Positions 1-5,945 of a DNA stretch of 13,683 nucleotides are shown piece by piece. Numbering within the stretch: position 1 is the stretch's first letter; each line of letters opens with the position of its first letter. The notes under the pieces are model-generated. The model made no database searches. It was not told the origin of the DNA and saw only the letters and a list, made by a program, of their open reading frames with translations. The translations under genes and the position numbers were made by a program. The DNA comes from Thermoplasmata archaeon (GTDB lineage Archaea; Thermoplasmatota; Thermoplasmata; UBA10834): assembly GCA_025457845.1 (NCBI GenBank), contig JALOTO010000026.1, forward strand, positions 1 to 13,683, in the 5' to 3' direction.

Positions 1-296
1 TCCATCGGATATCCATCTCCGGGGACCGAGTGGGCGATTCCCTCGTCCTGACGTACGCGGACGACGGCAGAGGCATCTCCGACAAGGACCGCCCTCATCT
101 CTTCGAGCCGGGCTACGGGAAGCACACGGGACTGGGCATGTTCTTCGCGAAGAAGGTCCTGGAGATGACCGGCATGTCGATAGAGGAGCACGGGACCAGC
201 GGTTCAGGCGTCCGCTTCGTCATCACGGTCCCTCCCGGGAAATCGCGCAGCGTGGCATCGCCCCCCGCGGGCGATGACCGGGTCAGGACCCCTTGA
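1..296 (+). CDS. Sensor histidine kinase, C-terminal ATPase fragment (partial, 5' end outside window)
   Basis: The reading frame is open from the left edge (first complete codon at base 3), so only the last ~97 residues are present. They carry the ATP-binding half of a HATPase_c domain: a G1 box DDGRGI, an F-like box HLFEPGYG, and a G2 box TGLGMFFAKKVLEMTG, followed by the usual GSGVRFVITVP closing strand and a short polar tail. This spacing is typical of PAS-type archaeal and bacterial histidine kinases, which phosphorylate a conserved His using ATP. The N box, the phospho-acceptor His and any sensor domain lie outside the window, so the signal is unknown. A GTG at base 30 falls inside the conserved domain and is not a credible start. 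The stop codon lies 14 bases inside the convergent leuB gene. Confidence 0.85.
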   Translation, partial: HRISISGDRVGDSLVLTYADDGRGISDKDRPHLFEPGYGKHTGLGMFFAKKVLEMTGMSIEEHGTSGSGVRFVITVPPGKSRSVASPPAGDDRVRTP

Positions 297-1404
297 TGGC
301 GGCCACGATCGCGTCACCCATCGCGTGTGTCGAGGTCGGCCCGCCGATGTCCGCGGTCCTGTGGCGTCCCGCCTTCAGGACTGCCGCGACGGCCTTCTCT
401 ATGTCCGAGGCCGCCCCCTTGTGGCCCAGGTCGTCGAGCATGAGGGCCGCGGAGAGCACCGCCCCCACGGGGTTGGCCAGGCCTTTGCCCGCGATGTCCG
501 GGGCCGACCCGTGGACCGGTTCGAACATGCTGATGCCGTCGGGGTTGATGTTCCCCGAGGGCGCGAAGCCGAGCCCTCCCTGGAGCGCCGCCCCCAGGTC
601 GGTGAGTATGTCCCCGAAGAGGTTGGGCGTGACGAGAATCTTGAACCTCTCCGGAGTGCGGACCATGTGCAGCGCGACCGCGTCGACGTACTGGAACTCC
701 TTGGCGATCCCGTACTTGGCGGCCGCCCTCTCGACGGCCTCCCTCCAGAGGCCGTAGACGTCGGTCAGCACGTTCGCCTTGTCGACCGAGGTGACGAGGT
801 CGGCGCCCTTCTCCTTGGCGAGCCTGAACGCGTAGTCCACGACCCTGTCCGCCCCCTTGCGCGAGATGACGCCGATCTGGAACGCCAGCTCTCCCGCCCC
901 CTTGACGTCGAGGCCGATGTCGAACTTCGCCTCGTACGCCTTCCTGACGAGGTCAAGCTCCTTCCTCGACCTCCCCTCGCCCACCCTTCCGCCGATGCCG
1001 ACGTAGAAGTCCTCGGTGTTCTCCCGGACGAAGTGCATGTCGACCTTGTGGCCGCTCCCGCCCAGCGGGGAGGGGACGCCCTCCATCAGCCGGACGGGCC
1101 TGAGGTTCGCGTACTGGTCGAAGTGGAACCGCAGCCTCAGCAGCACGCCCTTCTCGAGTATGCCGGGCTTGACCCTGGGGTCGCCCATCGCCCCGAGGAG
1201 TATCGCGTCCTTGCCCTCGAGCCTCGCTATCGTCTCGTCCGAGAGCACCTCCCCGGTCCTCATGTAGTGGCCCGCGCCGAGAGGGAACTCCTCGAAGTCG
1301 ATGTCCAGCCCGTGCCTCTCCGTGACGGCGTCGATGGCCCTCATCGCCTCGCGGACGACCTCCGGGCCGATGCCGTCCCCAGGTATGACAGCTACTTTCT
1401 GCAA
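283..1404 (-). CDS. leuB: 3-isopropylmalate dehydrogenase
   Basis: LeuB oxidatively decarboxylates 3-isopropylmalate to 2-oxoisocaproate with NAD+, the third step of leucine synthesis in the cytoplasm. The 373-residue product starts MQKVAVIPGDGIGPEVV, the classic beta-decarboxylating dehydrogenase N-terminus. It has substrate-binding arginines around residues 90-102 (LLRLRF to NLRP), RENTEDFY at 127-134, the family signature NLFGDILTDLGAALQGG at 261-277, and HGSAPDIAGKGLANP at 298-312, where the Asp suggests NAD preference. The start is a TTG at 1404 chosen for its SD AAAGGAGAGG (1410-1419). The frame stays open much further upstream, but that stretch only shadows leuD. The start lies 13 bases inside the end of leuD, so translational coupling is likely. 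LeuB can also act on citramalate-derived 3-methylmalate in archaea making isoleucine from pyruvate; related tartrate/isocitrate dehydrogenases are less likely given the operon. Confidence 0.94.
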   Translation of the reverse strand: MQKVAVIPGDGIGPEVVREAMRAIDAVTERHGLDIDFEEFPLGAGHYMRTGEVLSDETIARLEGKDAILLGAMGDPRVKPGILEKGVLLRLRFHFDQYANLRPVRLMEGVPSPLGGSGHKVDMHFVRENTEDFYVGIGGRVGEGRSRKELDLVRKAYEAKFDIGLDVKGAGELAFQIGVISRKGADRVVDYAFRLAKEKGADLVTSVDKANVLTDVYGLWREAVERAAAKYGIAKEFQYVDAVALHMVRTPERFKILVTPNLFGDILTDLGAALQGGLGFAPSGNINPDGISMFEPVHGSAPDIAGKGLANPVGAVLSAALMLDDLGHKGAASDIEKAVAAVLKAGRHRTADIGGPTSTHAMGDAIVAAIKGS

Positions 1405-1889
1405 CCCAACCTCTCCTTTGTGTACGGTATGAGCCCGCCCTTCTCGACGAGCATCATCACGAACGGTGGATAGCCCTTGAACCTGCACCTCACCCCTGTC
1501 GAGAGGTTCACGACCGAGCCGTTGCCCAGCTCGACCGATATGAGGTCGCCCTCCGAGGCGCCGACCTTGGCCTCGACCAGGGGCAGGCCTATGTTGATGG
1601 CGTTCCTGAAGAAGATCCTCGCGAACGACTCCGCGACGACGCACGAGACCCCTGCTCCCATGAGCGCCCTCGGGGCGTGCTCCCTGCTGGAGCCGCAGCC
1701 GAAGTTCCTCCCGGCGACGATGATGTCCCCGCGCTCGACCTTCGCCGCGAACTCCGGCCGGACCTTCGCGAAGGCGTGCTTCGCGAGGATGTCGGAGTCC
1801 ATGGTGACGAGGTGCTCCGCCGGGATGATCTGGTCCGTGTCGACGTTGTCGCCGAACCGCCATGCCTTGCCCTGCATGACCCCGCTCAT
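1392..1889 (-). CDS. leuD: 3-isopropylmalate dehydratase small subunit
   Basis: LeuD is the small swivelling subunit of isopropylmalate isomerase. With LeuC it interconverts 2- and 3-isopropylmalate. The product is 165 residues, the usual size of the archaeal/bacterial short LeuD. It begins with the family opening GKAWRFGDNVDTDQIIPAEHL (the motif runs over residues 7-27) and carries NFGCGSSREHAPRAL at 62-76, the loop that contacts the substrate carboxylate. The ATG at 1889 overlaps the leuC stop as ATGA, with SD GGAGGTG just upstream. A second in-frame ATG at 1877 (MQGK) is possible but has a poorer SD. The gene ends 13 bases past the start of leuB. In archaea the same subunit pair can also serve the citramalate pathway, and LeuCD-like pairs exist for homoaconitase; the surrounding leuA and leuB favour leucine synthesis. 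Confidence 0.94.
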   Translation of the reverse strand: MSGVMQGKAWRFGDNVDTDQIIPAEHLVTMDSDILAKHAFAKVRPEFAAKVERGDIIVAGRNFGCGSSREHAPRALMGAGVSCVVAESFARIFFRNAINIGLPLVEAKVGASEGDLISVELGNGSVVNLSTGVRCRFKGYPPFVMMLVEKGGLIPYTKERLGCRK

Positions 1890-3139
1890 CTGCCCACCTC
1901 CGACGGGTCCGCTATCCTGCCCTTGATGGCGCTCGCGGCGACCACCGCGGGGCTGGCGAGGTAGACCTCGGAGTCCTTGTCGCCCATGCGGCCGACGAAG
2001 TTCCTGTTGGTGCTGCTCACGCACCTCTCCCCCGGGGCGAGTATGCCCATGTATCCGCCGAGGCACGCGCCGCAGGTCGGGCCAGAGACGTACGCCCCGG
2101 CATCGGAGAACACTTTGGTGAGCCCCTCCTTGACCGCCTCGTCGAAGATGCGCCTGGTGGCGGGTACGACTATCATGCGGACGTCCCTGTGGACCTTCCT
2201 GCCCTTCAGGATCTTCGCCGCGATCCTCAGGTCCTCTATCCGGCCGTTCGTGCAGGAGCCGAGGTACGCCTGGTCTATCTGGACCTTGACCTCGCTCGCC
2301 GGAGCGACGTTGCTCGGGAGGAAGGGCTTGGCGACCATCGGGACGATGTCCCTGGCCTCGTACTCCCTCGTCTCGCAGTAGGTCGCGTCCTTGTCTGGGA
2401 GGACCTTCTTGAACCGGCCCTTCACCTTTCCGCGGAGATAGGCGTCGATCTTTGCGTCCGGCGGGACCATGCACGCCTTCGCTCCGGCCTCTATGCCCAT
2501 GTTGCAGATGGATATCCTGTCGGCCACCGGGAGCGAGGTGATCGCGCTGCCCATGACCTCCATGGATCGGTAGAGCGCCCCCTCGACGCCTATGTCACCT
2601 ATGATAGTGAGCACTATGTCCTTGCCCATCACGTTCTTCCTGAGCTTGCCATCGACCTGGAACCTCATCGACTCGGGCACCTTGAACCAGAGCACTCCCC
2701 TGGCGAAGACCGTCGCGGCCTCCGTGCTGCCGATGCCCGTGGCGAACGCCCCGAGGCCACCGTAGGAGCATGTGTGGGAGTCGGCCCCGACGATGAGCCT
2801 GCCAGGCGCGACGAACCCCTCCTCTACCATCAGCTGGTGGCACACGCCTCCCCTGCCGATCTCGTAGTAGTTGTCCACGCCGTGCCGCCTAGCGAAGTCA
2901 CGCATCTTCTTCGCCTGCTTCGCGGAGGCCACGTCCTTGTTCGGGACGTAGTGGTCCGGGATGAGCACGACCTTGTCCTTCAGTATCTTCGCCCCGAGGG
3001 CGTCGAACTCGTCGAACGCCGCCGGTCCCGTGATGTCGTTGACCATGACGTAGTCGACCTTGGCCTCGACAATCTCCCCTGGCTGGACTTCCTTGCCTGA
3101 CTTCTCAGCGAGTATCTTCTCCGCCATCGTCCTGCCCAT
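1886..3139 (-). CDS. leuC: 3-isopropylmalate dehydratase large subunit (Fe-S)
   Basis: LeuC is the aconitase-family catalytic subunit that holds the [4Fe-4S] cluster and, with LeuD, isomerises 2-isopropylmalate to 3-isopropylmalate. The 417-residue product has the length of the short archaeal-type LeuC. It starts MGRTMAEKILAEKSG and shows GADSHTCSYGGLGAFATGIG from residue 118. The three cluster cysteines are visible: C296 in GSCTNGR, and C356 and C359 in PTCGAC, followed by the usual CVSSTNRNFVGRMG near 373-386. The ATG at 3139 is preceded by a GAGAGGT SD and lies 23 nt after the leuA stop. An internal ATG four codons on (3127) is an alternative. Frames open further upstream are just leuA read out of phase. 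The stop overlaps the leuD ATG. Confidence 0.95.
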   Translation of the reverse strand: MGRTMAEKILAEKSGKEVQPGEIVEAKVDYVMVNDITGPAAFDEFDALGAKILKDKVVLIPDHYVPNKDVASAKQAKKMRDFARRHGVDNYYEIGRGGVCHQLMVEEGFVAPGRLIVGADSHTCSYGGLGAFATGIGSTEAATVFARGVLWFKVPESMRFQVDGKLRKNVMGKDIVLTIIGDIGVEGALYRSMEVMGSAITSLPVADRISICNMGIEAGAKACMVPPDAKIDAYLRGKVKGRFKKVLPDKDATYCETREYEARDIVPMVAKPFLPSNVAPASEVKVQIDQAYLGSCTNGRIEDLRIAAKILKGRKVHRDVRMIVVPATRRIFDEAVKEGLTKVFSDAGAYVSGPTCGACLGGYMGILAPGERCVSSTNRNFVGRMGDKDSEVYLASPAVVAASAIKGRIADPSEVGR

Positions 3140-3162
3140 GCGTCTCGACCTCTCAGGGGACC

Positions 3163-4809
3163 TCAGTAGGCCTTCCTCTTGCTGTTCGCGTCGTGGCCGT
3201 TGGCGCTCAGCTTCCTGACCCATAGCCTGTTCAGGGCTTCAATGGTTGCGTCCACGCTGGTGGTGACTATGTCGGAGCCGACGCTCTTCCCCAGCGAGAG
3301 CAGCGCCGCGTCCTCGGTGTCCCCGAGCTTGACGGTGACCTCGCACAGCGCGTTCGAGCCGCCGGTGATGGCCTCCAGCCTGAACTGCTTGAGCACGATG
3401 TTCTTCGACACGGCGGTCCTGATGGCGCTCAGGGACGCGTCGATCGGTCCGACGCCCGTCTCCGACGCCCTCCTCACCTCGCCGTCAATGTCGAGCACCA
3501 CCGTGGCGGTCGGGGTGAAGTTCAGGCCCGTGAAGACCGTGAACTCCTCGAGCTTGATGACGGGCTCCGCCTCCTGGCCCATGACGTCGTAGGCCACGGC
3601 GAGCAGTTCCGCGTCGTCCAGCTTCTTCCCCGACTCGGCGTACTTCTTCACCCTCGCCACGACCTCCTTCATCTGGTCGGACGTGATCTCGAGTCCGTAC
3701 TCCTTCAGCCTCGTCTGGACCGCGTGGGCGCCGGAGTGCTTGCCGACGACGAAGGTCCTCTCCTTGCCGACGATCTCGGGCCTCATGGGTTCGTAGGTCG
3801 ACGACTCGCTCAGTATGCCGTGGACGTGTATGCCGGATTCGTGGGAGAACGCGTTCTCGCCGACTATGGCCTTGTTCGGCTGCACCGCGATACCCGTGAG
3901 CTGGGACACGAGCCTCGACACGAACGCCATCTTCCTCGTGTTGATGGCGGTCTTGATGCCGTAGAACGCCTGGAGGCCCATGACGACCTCCTCCAGGGCT
4001 GCGTTGCCCGCCCGTTCCCCGAGGCCGTTGATGGTGCAGTGGACCTGTTCCGCCCCGCCCAGGACCGCGGCCAGAGAGTTCGCGACGGCCATCCCGAAGT
4101 CGTCATGGCAGTGGGCCGACAGGGGCACCTTCGTCCCCTTCTTCAGCTCGGCGACGAACTGCATCATCGCCTGCGGGGTCATGACCCCGACCGTGTCGGC
4201 TATGTCTATCCTGTCGACCTTGACCTGCTCGATCGCCCTGTGGACCTCGTTGAGGAACGGTATCTCCGTCCTGGTGCCGTCCTCGCAGCTGAACTCGACC
4301 ACCAGGCCGTGGTCCTTCGCGTACTGCACGGCGGCGACCGCCTTCTCGACAGCCTCATCCTTCGTGATCCTGAGCTTCTTCTCCAGATGCACCTTGGATG
4401 TAGCCAGGAAGATGTGAACGGAATCGACGTCGCACGCGATCGCGGCGTCGATGTCGGAGCTGCTCGCCCTGCATAGGCCGCATATCTCGCTCTTGAGGCC
4501 GGCAGCCGCGATCCTCTTGACCGCGTCCGCCTCTCCCTCGGAGTTGACCGGGAACCCTGCCTCTATGACATCCACGCCGAGCTCGTCGAGCGCCTGCGCG
4601 ATCTTGACCTTGTCCTCGCTGGACAGCGCCACGTTCGGGGTCTGCTCGCCGTCCCTGAGGGTCGTGTCGAGTATGTTGACCCTCTCGGGCATCCTCGTCG
4701 CCCCGAATATGGTCTTGTTGTATCCGCTCACGAACATGCCTGTATCGGGTACCCTGAACCCGCCATCGCCAGCGTCTTTGGCATTCTCACTCGGAGACTG
4801 TCGGTGCAT
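3163..4809 (-). CDS. leuA: 2-isopropylmalate synthase (citramalate synthase possible)
   Basis: LeuA condenses acetyl-CoA with 2-oxoisovalerate and is the committed, normally leucine-inhibited step. From the ATG at 4809 the product has 548 residues. The TIM-barrel carries LDTTLRDGEQTP (47-58), the metal ligands HCH in SAHCHDDFGMAVAN (231-244), NGLGERAGNAALEE (261-274) and GENAFSHESGIHVHGIL (317-333). A C-terminal LeuA-type dimer/allosteric domain lies at about 410-535. The start is set by SD GGGAGAG seven bases upstream. It leaves a polar 39-residue extension before MPERVNILD, where most relatives begin; M25 and M40 are alternative starts with weaker SDs. Citramalate synthase CimA has the same architecture. 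Operon position and the leucine-rich leader upstream favour LeuA. First structural gene of leuACDB. Confidence 0.9.
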   Translation of the reverse strand: MHRQSPSENAKDAGDGGFRVPDTGMFVSGYNKTIFGATRMPERVNILDTTLRDGEQTPNVALSSEDKVKIAQALDELGVDVIEAGFPVNSEGEADAVKRIAAAGLKSEICGLCRASSSDIDAAIACDVDSVHIFLATSKVHLEKKLRITKDEAVEKAVAAVQYAKDHGLVVEFSCEDGTRTEIPFLNEVHRAIEQVKVDRIDIADTVGVMTPQAMMQFVAELKKGTKVPLSAHCHDDFGMAVANSLAAVLGGAEQVHCTINGLGERAGNAALEEVVMGLQAFYGIKTAINTRKMAFVSRLVSQLTGIAVQPNKAIVGENAFSHESGIHVHGILSESSTYEPMRPEIVGKERTFVVGKHSGAHAVQTRLKEYGLEITSDQMKEVVARVKKYAESGKKLDDAELLAVAYDVMGQEAEPVIKLEEFTVFTGLNFTPTATVVLDIDGEVRRASETGVGPIDASLSAIRTAVSKNIVLKQFRLEAITGGSNALCEVTVKLGDTEDAALLSLGKSVGSDIVTTSVDATIEALNRLWVRKLSANGHDANSKRKAY

Positions 4810-4816
4810 CAAAACA

Positions 4817-4907
4817 CTCTCCCAAAATTCCTTCAATGAGCAATCAGGCTAGGAGAAGAAGCAGCCCGATGGGCAGAATAAGCAGGCCGTTGCTTTCGTG
4901 CTTCATC
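4817..4907 (-). promoter_or_regulatory. Candidate attenuator: mutually exclusive RNA helices over the Leu codons and the leuA SD
   Basis: In the leader RNA, GATGAAGCA (4907-4899, over the leader start codon) can pair with TGCTTCTTC (4863-4855, in the Leu-codon run): 8 of 9 pairs, one U-U mismatch. The overlapping stretch TTCTCCT (4857-4851) can instead pair with GGGAGAG (4823-4817), the leuA SD: 7 pairs, two of them G-U. The two helices share bases 4855-4857 and cannot both form fully. A small GCCC-ATC-GGGC hairpin lies inside the first helix. A ribosome stalled on the Leu codons would cover the anti-SD segment and leave the leuA SD free; completed translation would allow SD pairing. Pairings were read by eye; no free energies were computed. 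No long U-tract is seen, so control of translation or coupling fits better than classical termination. Confidence 0.45.
4844..4906 (-). CDS. Leucine-rich leader peptide of the leu operon (20 aa, not previously marked by ORF length)
   Basis: This short ORF lies in the leuA leader and encodes MKHESNGLLILPIGLLLLLA, then TGA. It has 8 Leu and 2 Ile in 20 codons, with five consecutive Leu codons (CTG CTT CTT CTC CTA) just before the stop. The CTT and CTA codons contrast with the CTG/CTC habit of neighbouring genes. The ATG is preceded by AAGGAGGT (4912-4919) at 5-nt spacing, the best SD in the window, so translation is very likely. It sits about 45 nt downstream of the predicted transcription start and ends 34 nt before the leuA ATG. 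Position and composition match the role of enterobacterial leuL-type leader peptides, where ribosome stalling at Leu codons reports leucyl-tRNA shortage. A small hydrophobic membrane peptide is the alternative. The ORF is directly visible; its regulatory role is inferred. Confidence 0.78.
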   Translation of the reverse strand: MKHESNGLLILPIGLLLLLA

Positions 4908-4911
4908 CCTA

Positions 4912-4919
4912 ACCTCCTT
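4912..4919 (-). promoter_or_regulatory. Strong Shine-Dalgarno of the leader peptide
   Basis: AAGGAGGT on the minus strand is nearly a full complement of the 16S rRNA 3' end, followed by TAGGG and the leader ATG at 4906. It decides the start of the 20-codon leader ORF and argues that the ORF is translated. Confidence 0.8.
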
Positions 4920-4930
4920 GTACATTGTGG

Positions 4931-4964
4931 GTCACGGCTGTGCCATGACAAAGCTGGTCATGGC
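4931..4964. promoter_or_regulatory. Operator-like cluster of three 8-bp half-sites at the leu transcription start
   Basis: On the plus strand GTCACGGC (4931-4938), GCCATGAC (4942-4949) and GTCATGGC (4957-4964) are copies of one half-site. The last two form a perfect 8-bp inverted repeat with a 7-nt spacer; the first differs by one base. The cluster begins 8 bp downstream of the TATA box and spans the predicted start near 4950, the place for a repressor. In RNA, GUCAUGG-CACAG-CCGUGAC (4949-4931) could also form a 7-bp 5'-end hairpin with one U-G pair, so a structural role cannot be excluded. The binding protein is unknown. Confidence 0.55.
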
Positions 4965-4971
4965 CTCGGCC

Positions 4972-4986
4972 GATATAAACCTTTCC
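4972..4986 (-). promoter_or_regulatory. Promoter of the leu operon (BRE/TATA)
   Basis: Read on the minus strand, GGAAAGG is followed directly by TTTATATC, a good archaeal BRE plus TATA box. With the usual ~25-nt spacing, transcription would begin near 4950. That gives a leader of about 140 nt before leuA and about 45 nt before the leader ORF. Confidence 0.75.
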
Positions 4987-5045
4987 AGATTGGTTTCGAC
5001 AGCCAGGTACGCGCTCCGGCTGGACACTTGTGTACAGAGTGCGAT

Positions 5046-5062
5046 GGCCAGGCGCGCTGGCC
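5046..5062. repeat. Inverted repeat upstream of pheA
   Basis: GGCCAG (5046-5051) and CTGGCC (5057-5062) are perfect inverted arms around GCGCG. The repeat ends about 8 bp before the candidate BRE of pheA, where an operator could sit. In GC-rich DNA such arms can occur by chance. Confidence 0.25.
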
Positions 5063-5069
5063 CGGCGTT

Positions 5070-5084
5070 GGAAGGGTAGAAATA
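5070..5084 (+). promoter_or_regulatory. Candidate pheA promoter
   Basis: GGAAGGG (5070-5076) followed by TAGAAATA (5077-5084) resembles the BRE/TATA elements on the minus strand. The TATA centre is about 25 bp upstream of the GTG at 5105, so the transcript would be leaderless. The TATA match is weaker than that of leuA. Confidence 0.4.
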
Positions 5085-5104
5085 CGGAATCGGGCGTACA
5101 GCGC

Positions 5105-5944
5105 GTGATACACTTGAGCAAGGCCACACGCGCGGCGTTCCAGGGAGAGAAGGGAGCGTTCTCCGAGGACGCCTGCTTCAAGTACTTCGGGAACGGGGTC
5201 GACGCGAGGCCCTACCCCGACTTCCAATCGGTCTTCGAGGCCGTCGAGAAGGACGAGGCGACCCACGGCGTCGTCCCCGTGGAGAACTCCATCGAGGGGA
5301 GCGTCGTCGCCGTGAACGACCTGCTCCTCGACCAGGACCTGGGCATCTCGGGCGAGGTCCTAGTGCCCGTCAAGCACTGCCTCATGGCGGTAGAGGGCGC
5401 GAGCATCGAGAGCATCAGGGAGGTCATGAGCCACCCGCAGGCTCTCGGGCAGTGCCGCAAGTTCCTGCAGAGCCACCCCGAGTGGAGGACCATCCCGTCG
5501 TACGACACCGCGGGCAGCGCGCGCATCGTCTCGCAGTCCGGGCGGAAGGACCTGGCCGCGATCGCCGCCAGGAGGGCGGCGGCGGAGTACGGCCTCAGGA
5601 TACTGAAGGAGGACATACAGAGCGAGGTAGTGAACTTCACCAGGTTCTTCGTCCTCGAGAAGAACCCGCAGCCCGTCGAGGGCGCCAACAGGACCTCCAT
5701 CGTTTTCGCCACCAAGAACTCGCCAGGAGCGCTCCACAAGTGCCTCGGCGAGTTCGCCACGCGAGGGATCAACCTCTCGAAGCTGGAGTCCAGGCCGAGG
5801 CGCAACAAGCCGTGGGTCTATGTGTTCTACGCCGACCTGGACGGCAGCGTCGACGACCCGGACCTGCACGCCGCCATAGGCGGCCTCCTGCGCACGGGCG
5901 CGTTCGTCAAGGTGCTCGGCTCGTACAGGAAGGCGGAGCAGTAG
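5105..5944 (+). CDS. pheA: Prephenate dehydratase with ACT domain
   Basis: PheA converts prephenate to phenylpyruvate by loss of water and CO2, the branch step to phenylalanine. From the GTG at 5105 the product has 279 residues, typical of a monofunctional enzyme; no chorismate mutase is fused. The catalytic domain shows AFQGEKGAFSE (11-21), PVENSIEGSV (58-67), SHPQALGQC (109-117) and NFTRFFVL (177-184) with the TRF motif containing the catalytic Thr. An ACT domain follows at about 195-275 with GAL (208-210) and ESRP (228-231), the elements that bind phenylalanine for feedback inhibition. Start choice: no SD is visible, and a promoter-like box 25 bp upstream suggests a leaderless GTG. A TTG at 5114 is the alternative. 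A GTG at 5030 would add an arginine-rich, non-homologous tail. It is divergent from leuA and ends one base from the convergent ABC permease. Confidence 0.93.
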   Translation: MIHLSKATRAAFQGEKGAFSEDACFKYFGNGVDARPYPDFQSVFEAVEKDEATHGVVPVENSIEGSVVAVNDLLLDQDLGISGEVLVPVKHCLMAVEGASIESIREVMSHPQALGQCRKFLQSHPEWRTIPSYDTAGSARIVSQSGRKDLAAIAARRAAAEYGLRILKEDIQSEVVNFTRFFVLEKNPQPVEGANRTSIVFATKNSPGALHKCLGEFATRGINLSKLESRPRRNKPWVYVFYADLDGSVDDPDLHAAIGGLLRTGAFVKVLGSYRKAEQ

Positions 5945-5945
5945 C

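Noticed and set aside
274..1473. Long plus-strand open frame opposite leuB
   Set aside because: Its translation is Arg/Val/Asp-rich shadow of a GC-rich gene. The minus strand carries every LeuB motif in order.
4810..4836. Start of leuA at TTG 4836 (LKEFWESVL...)
   Set aside because: No SD at correct spacing. The ATG at 4809 has GGGAGAG seven bases upstream, and the TTG frame would begin almost on top of the leader stop.
4844..4906. Reading the leader ORF as a small membrane protein or lipoprotein
   Set aside because: It is too short and ends directly after the Leu run with no charged tail or lipobox. Its place between promoter and leuA fits a leader better, though this is not excluded.
5030..5104. 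Extended PheA from GTG 5030
   Set aside because: It adds an Arg/Trp-rich stretch unlike any dehydratase and overlaps the candidate promoter.
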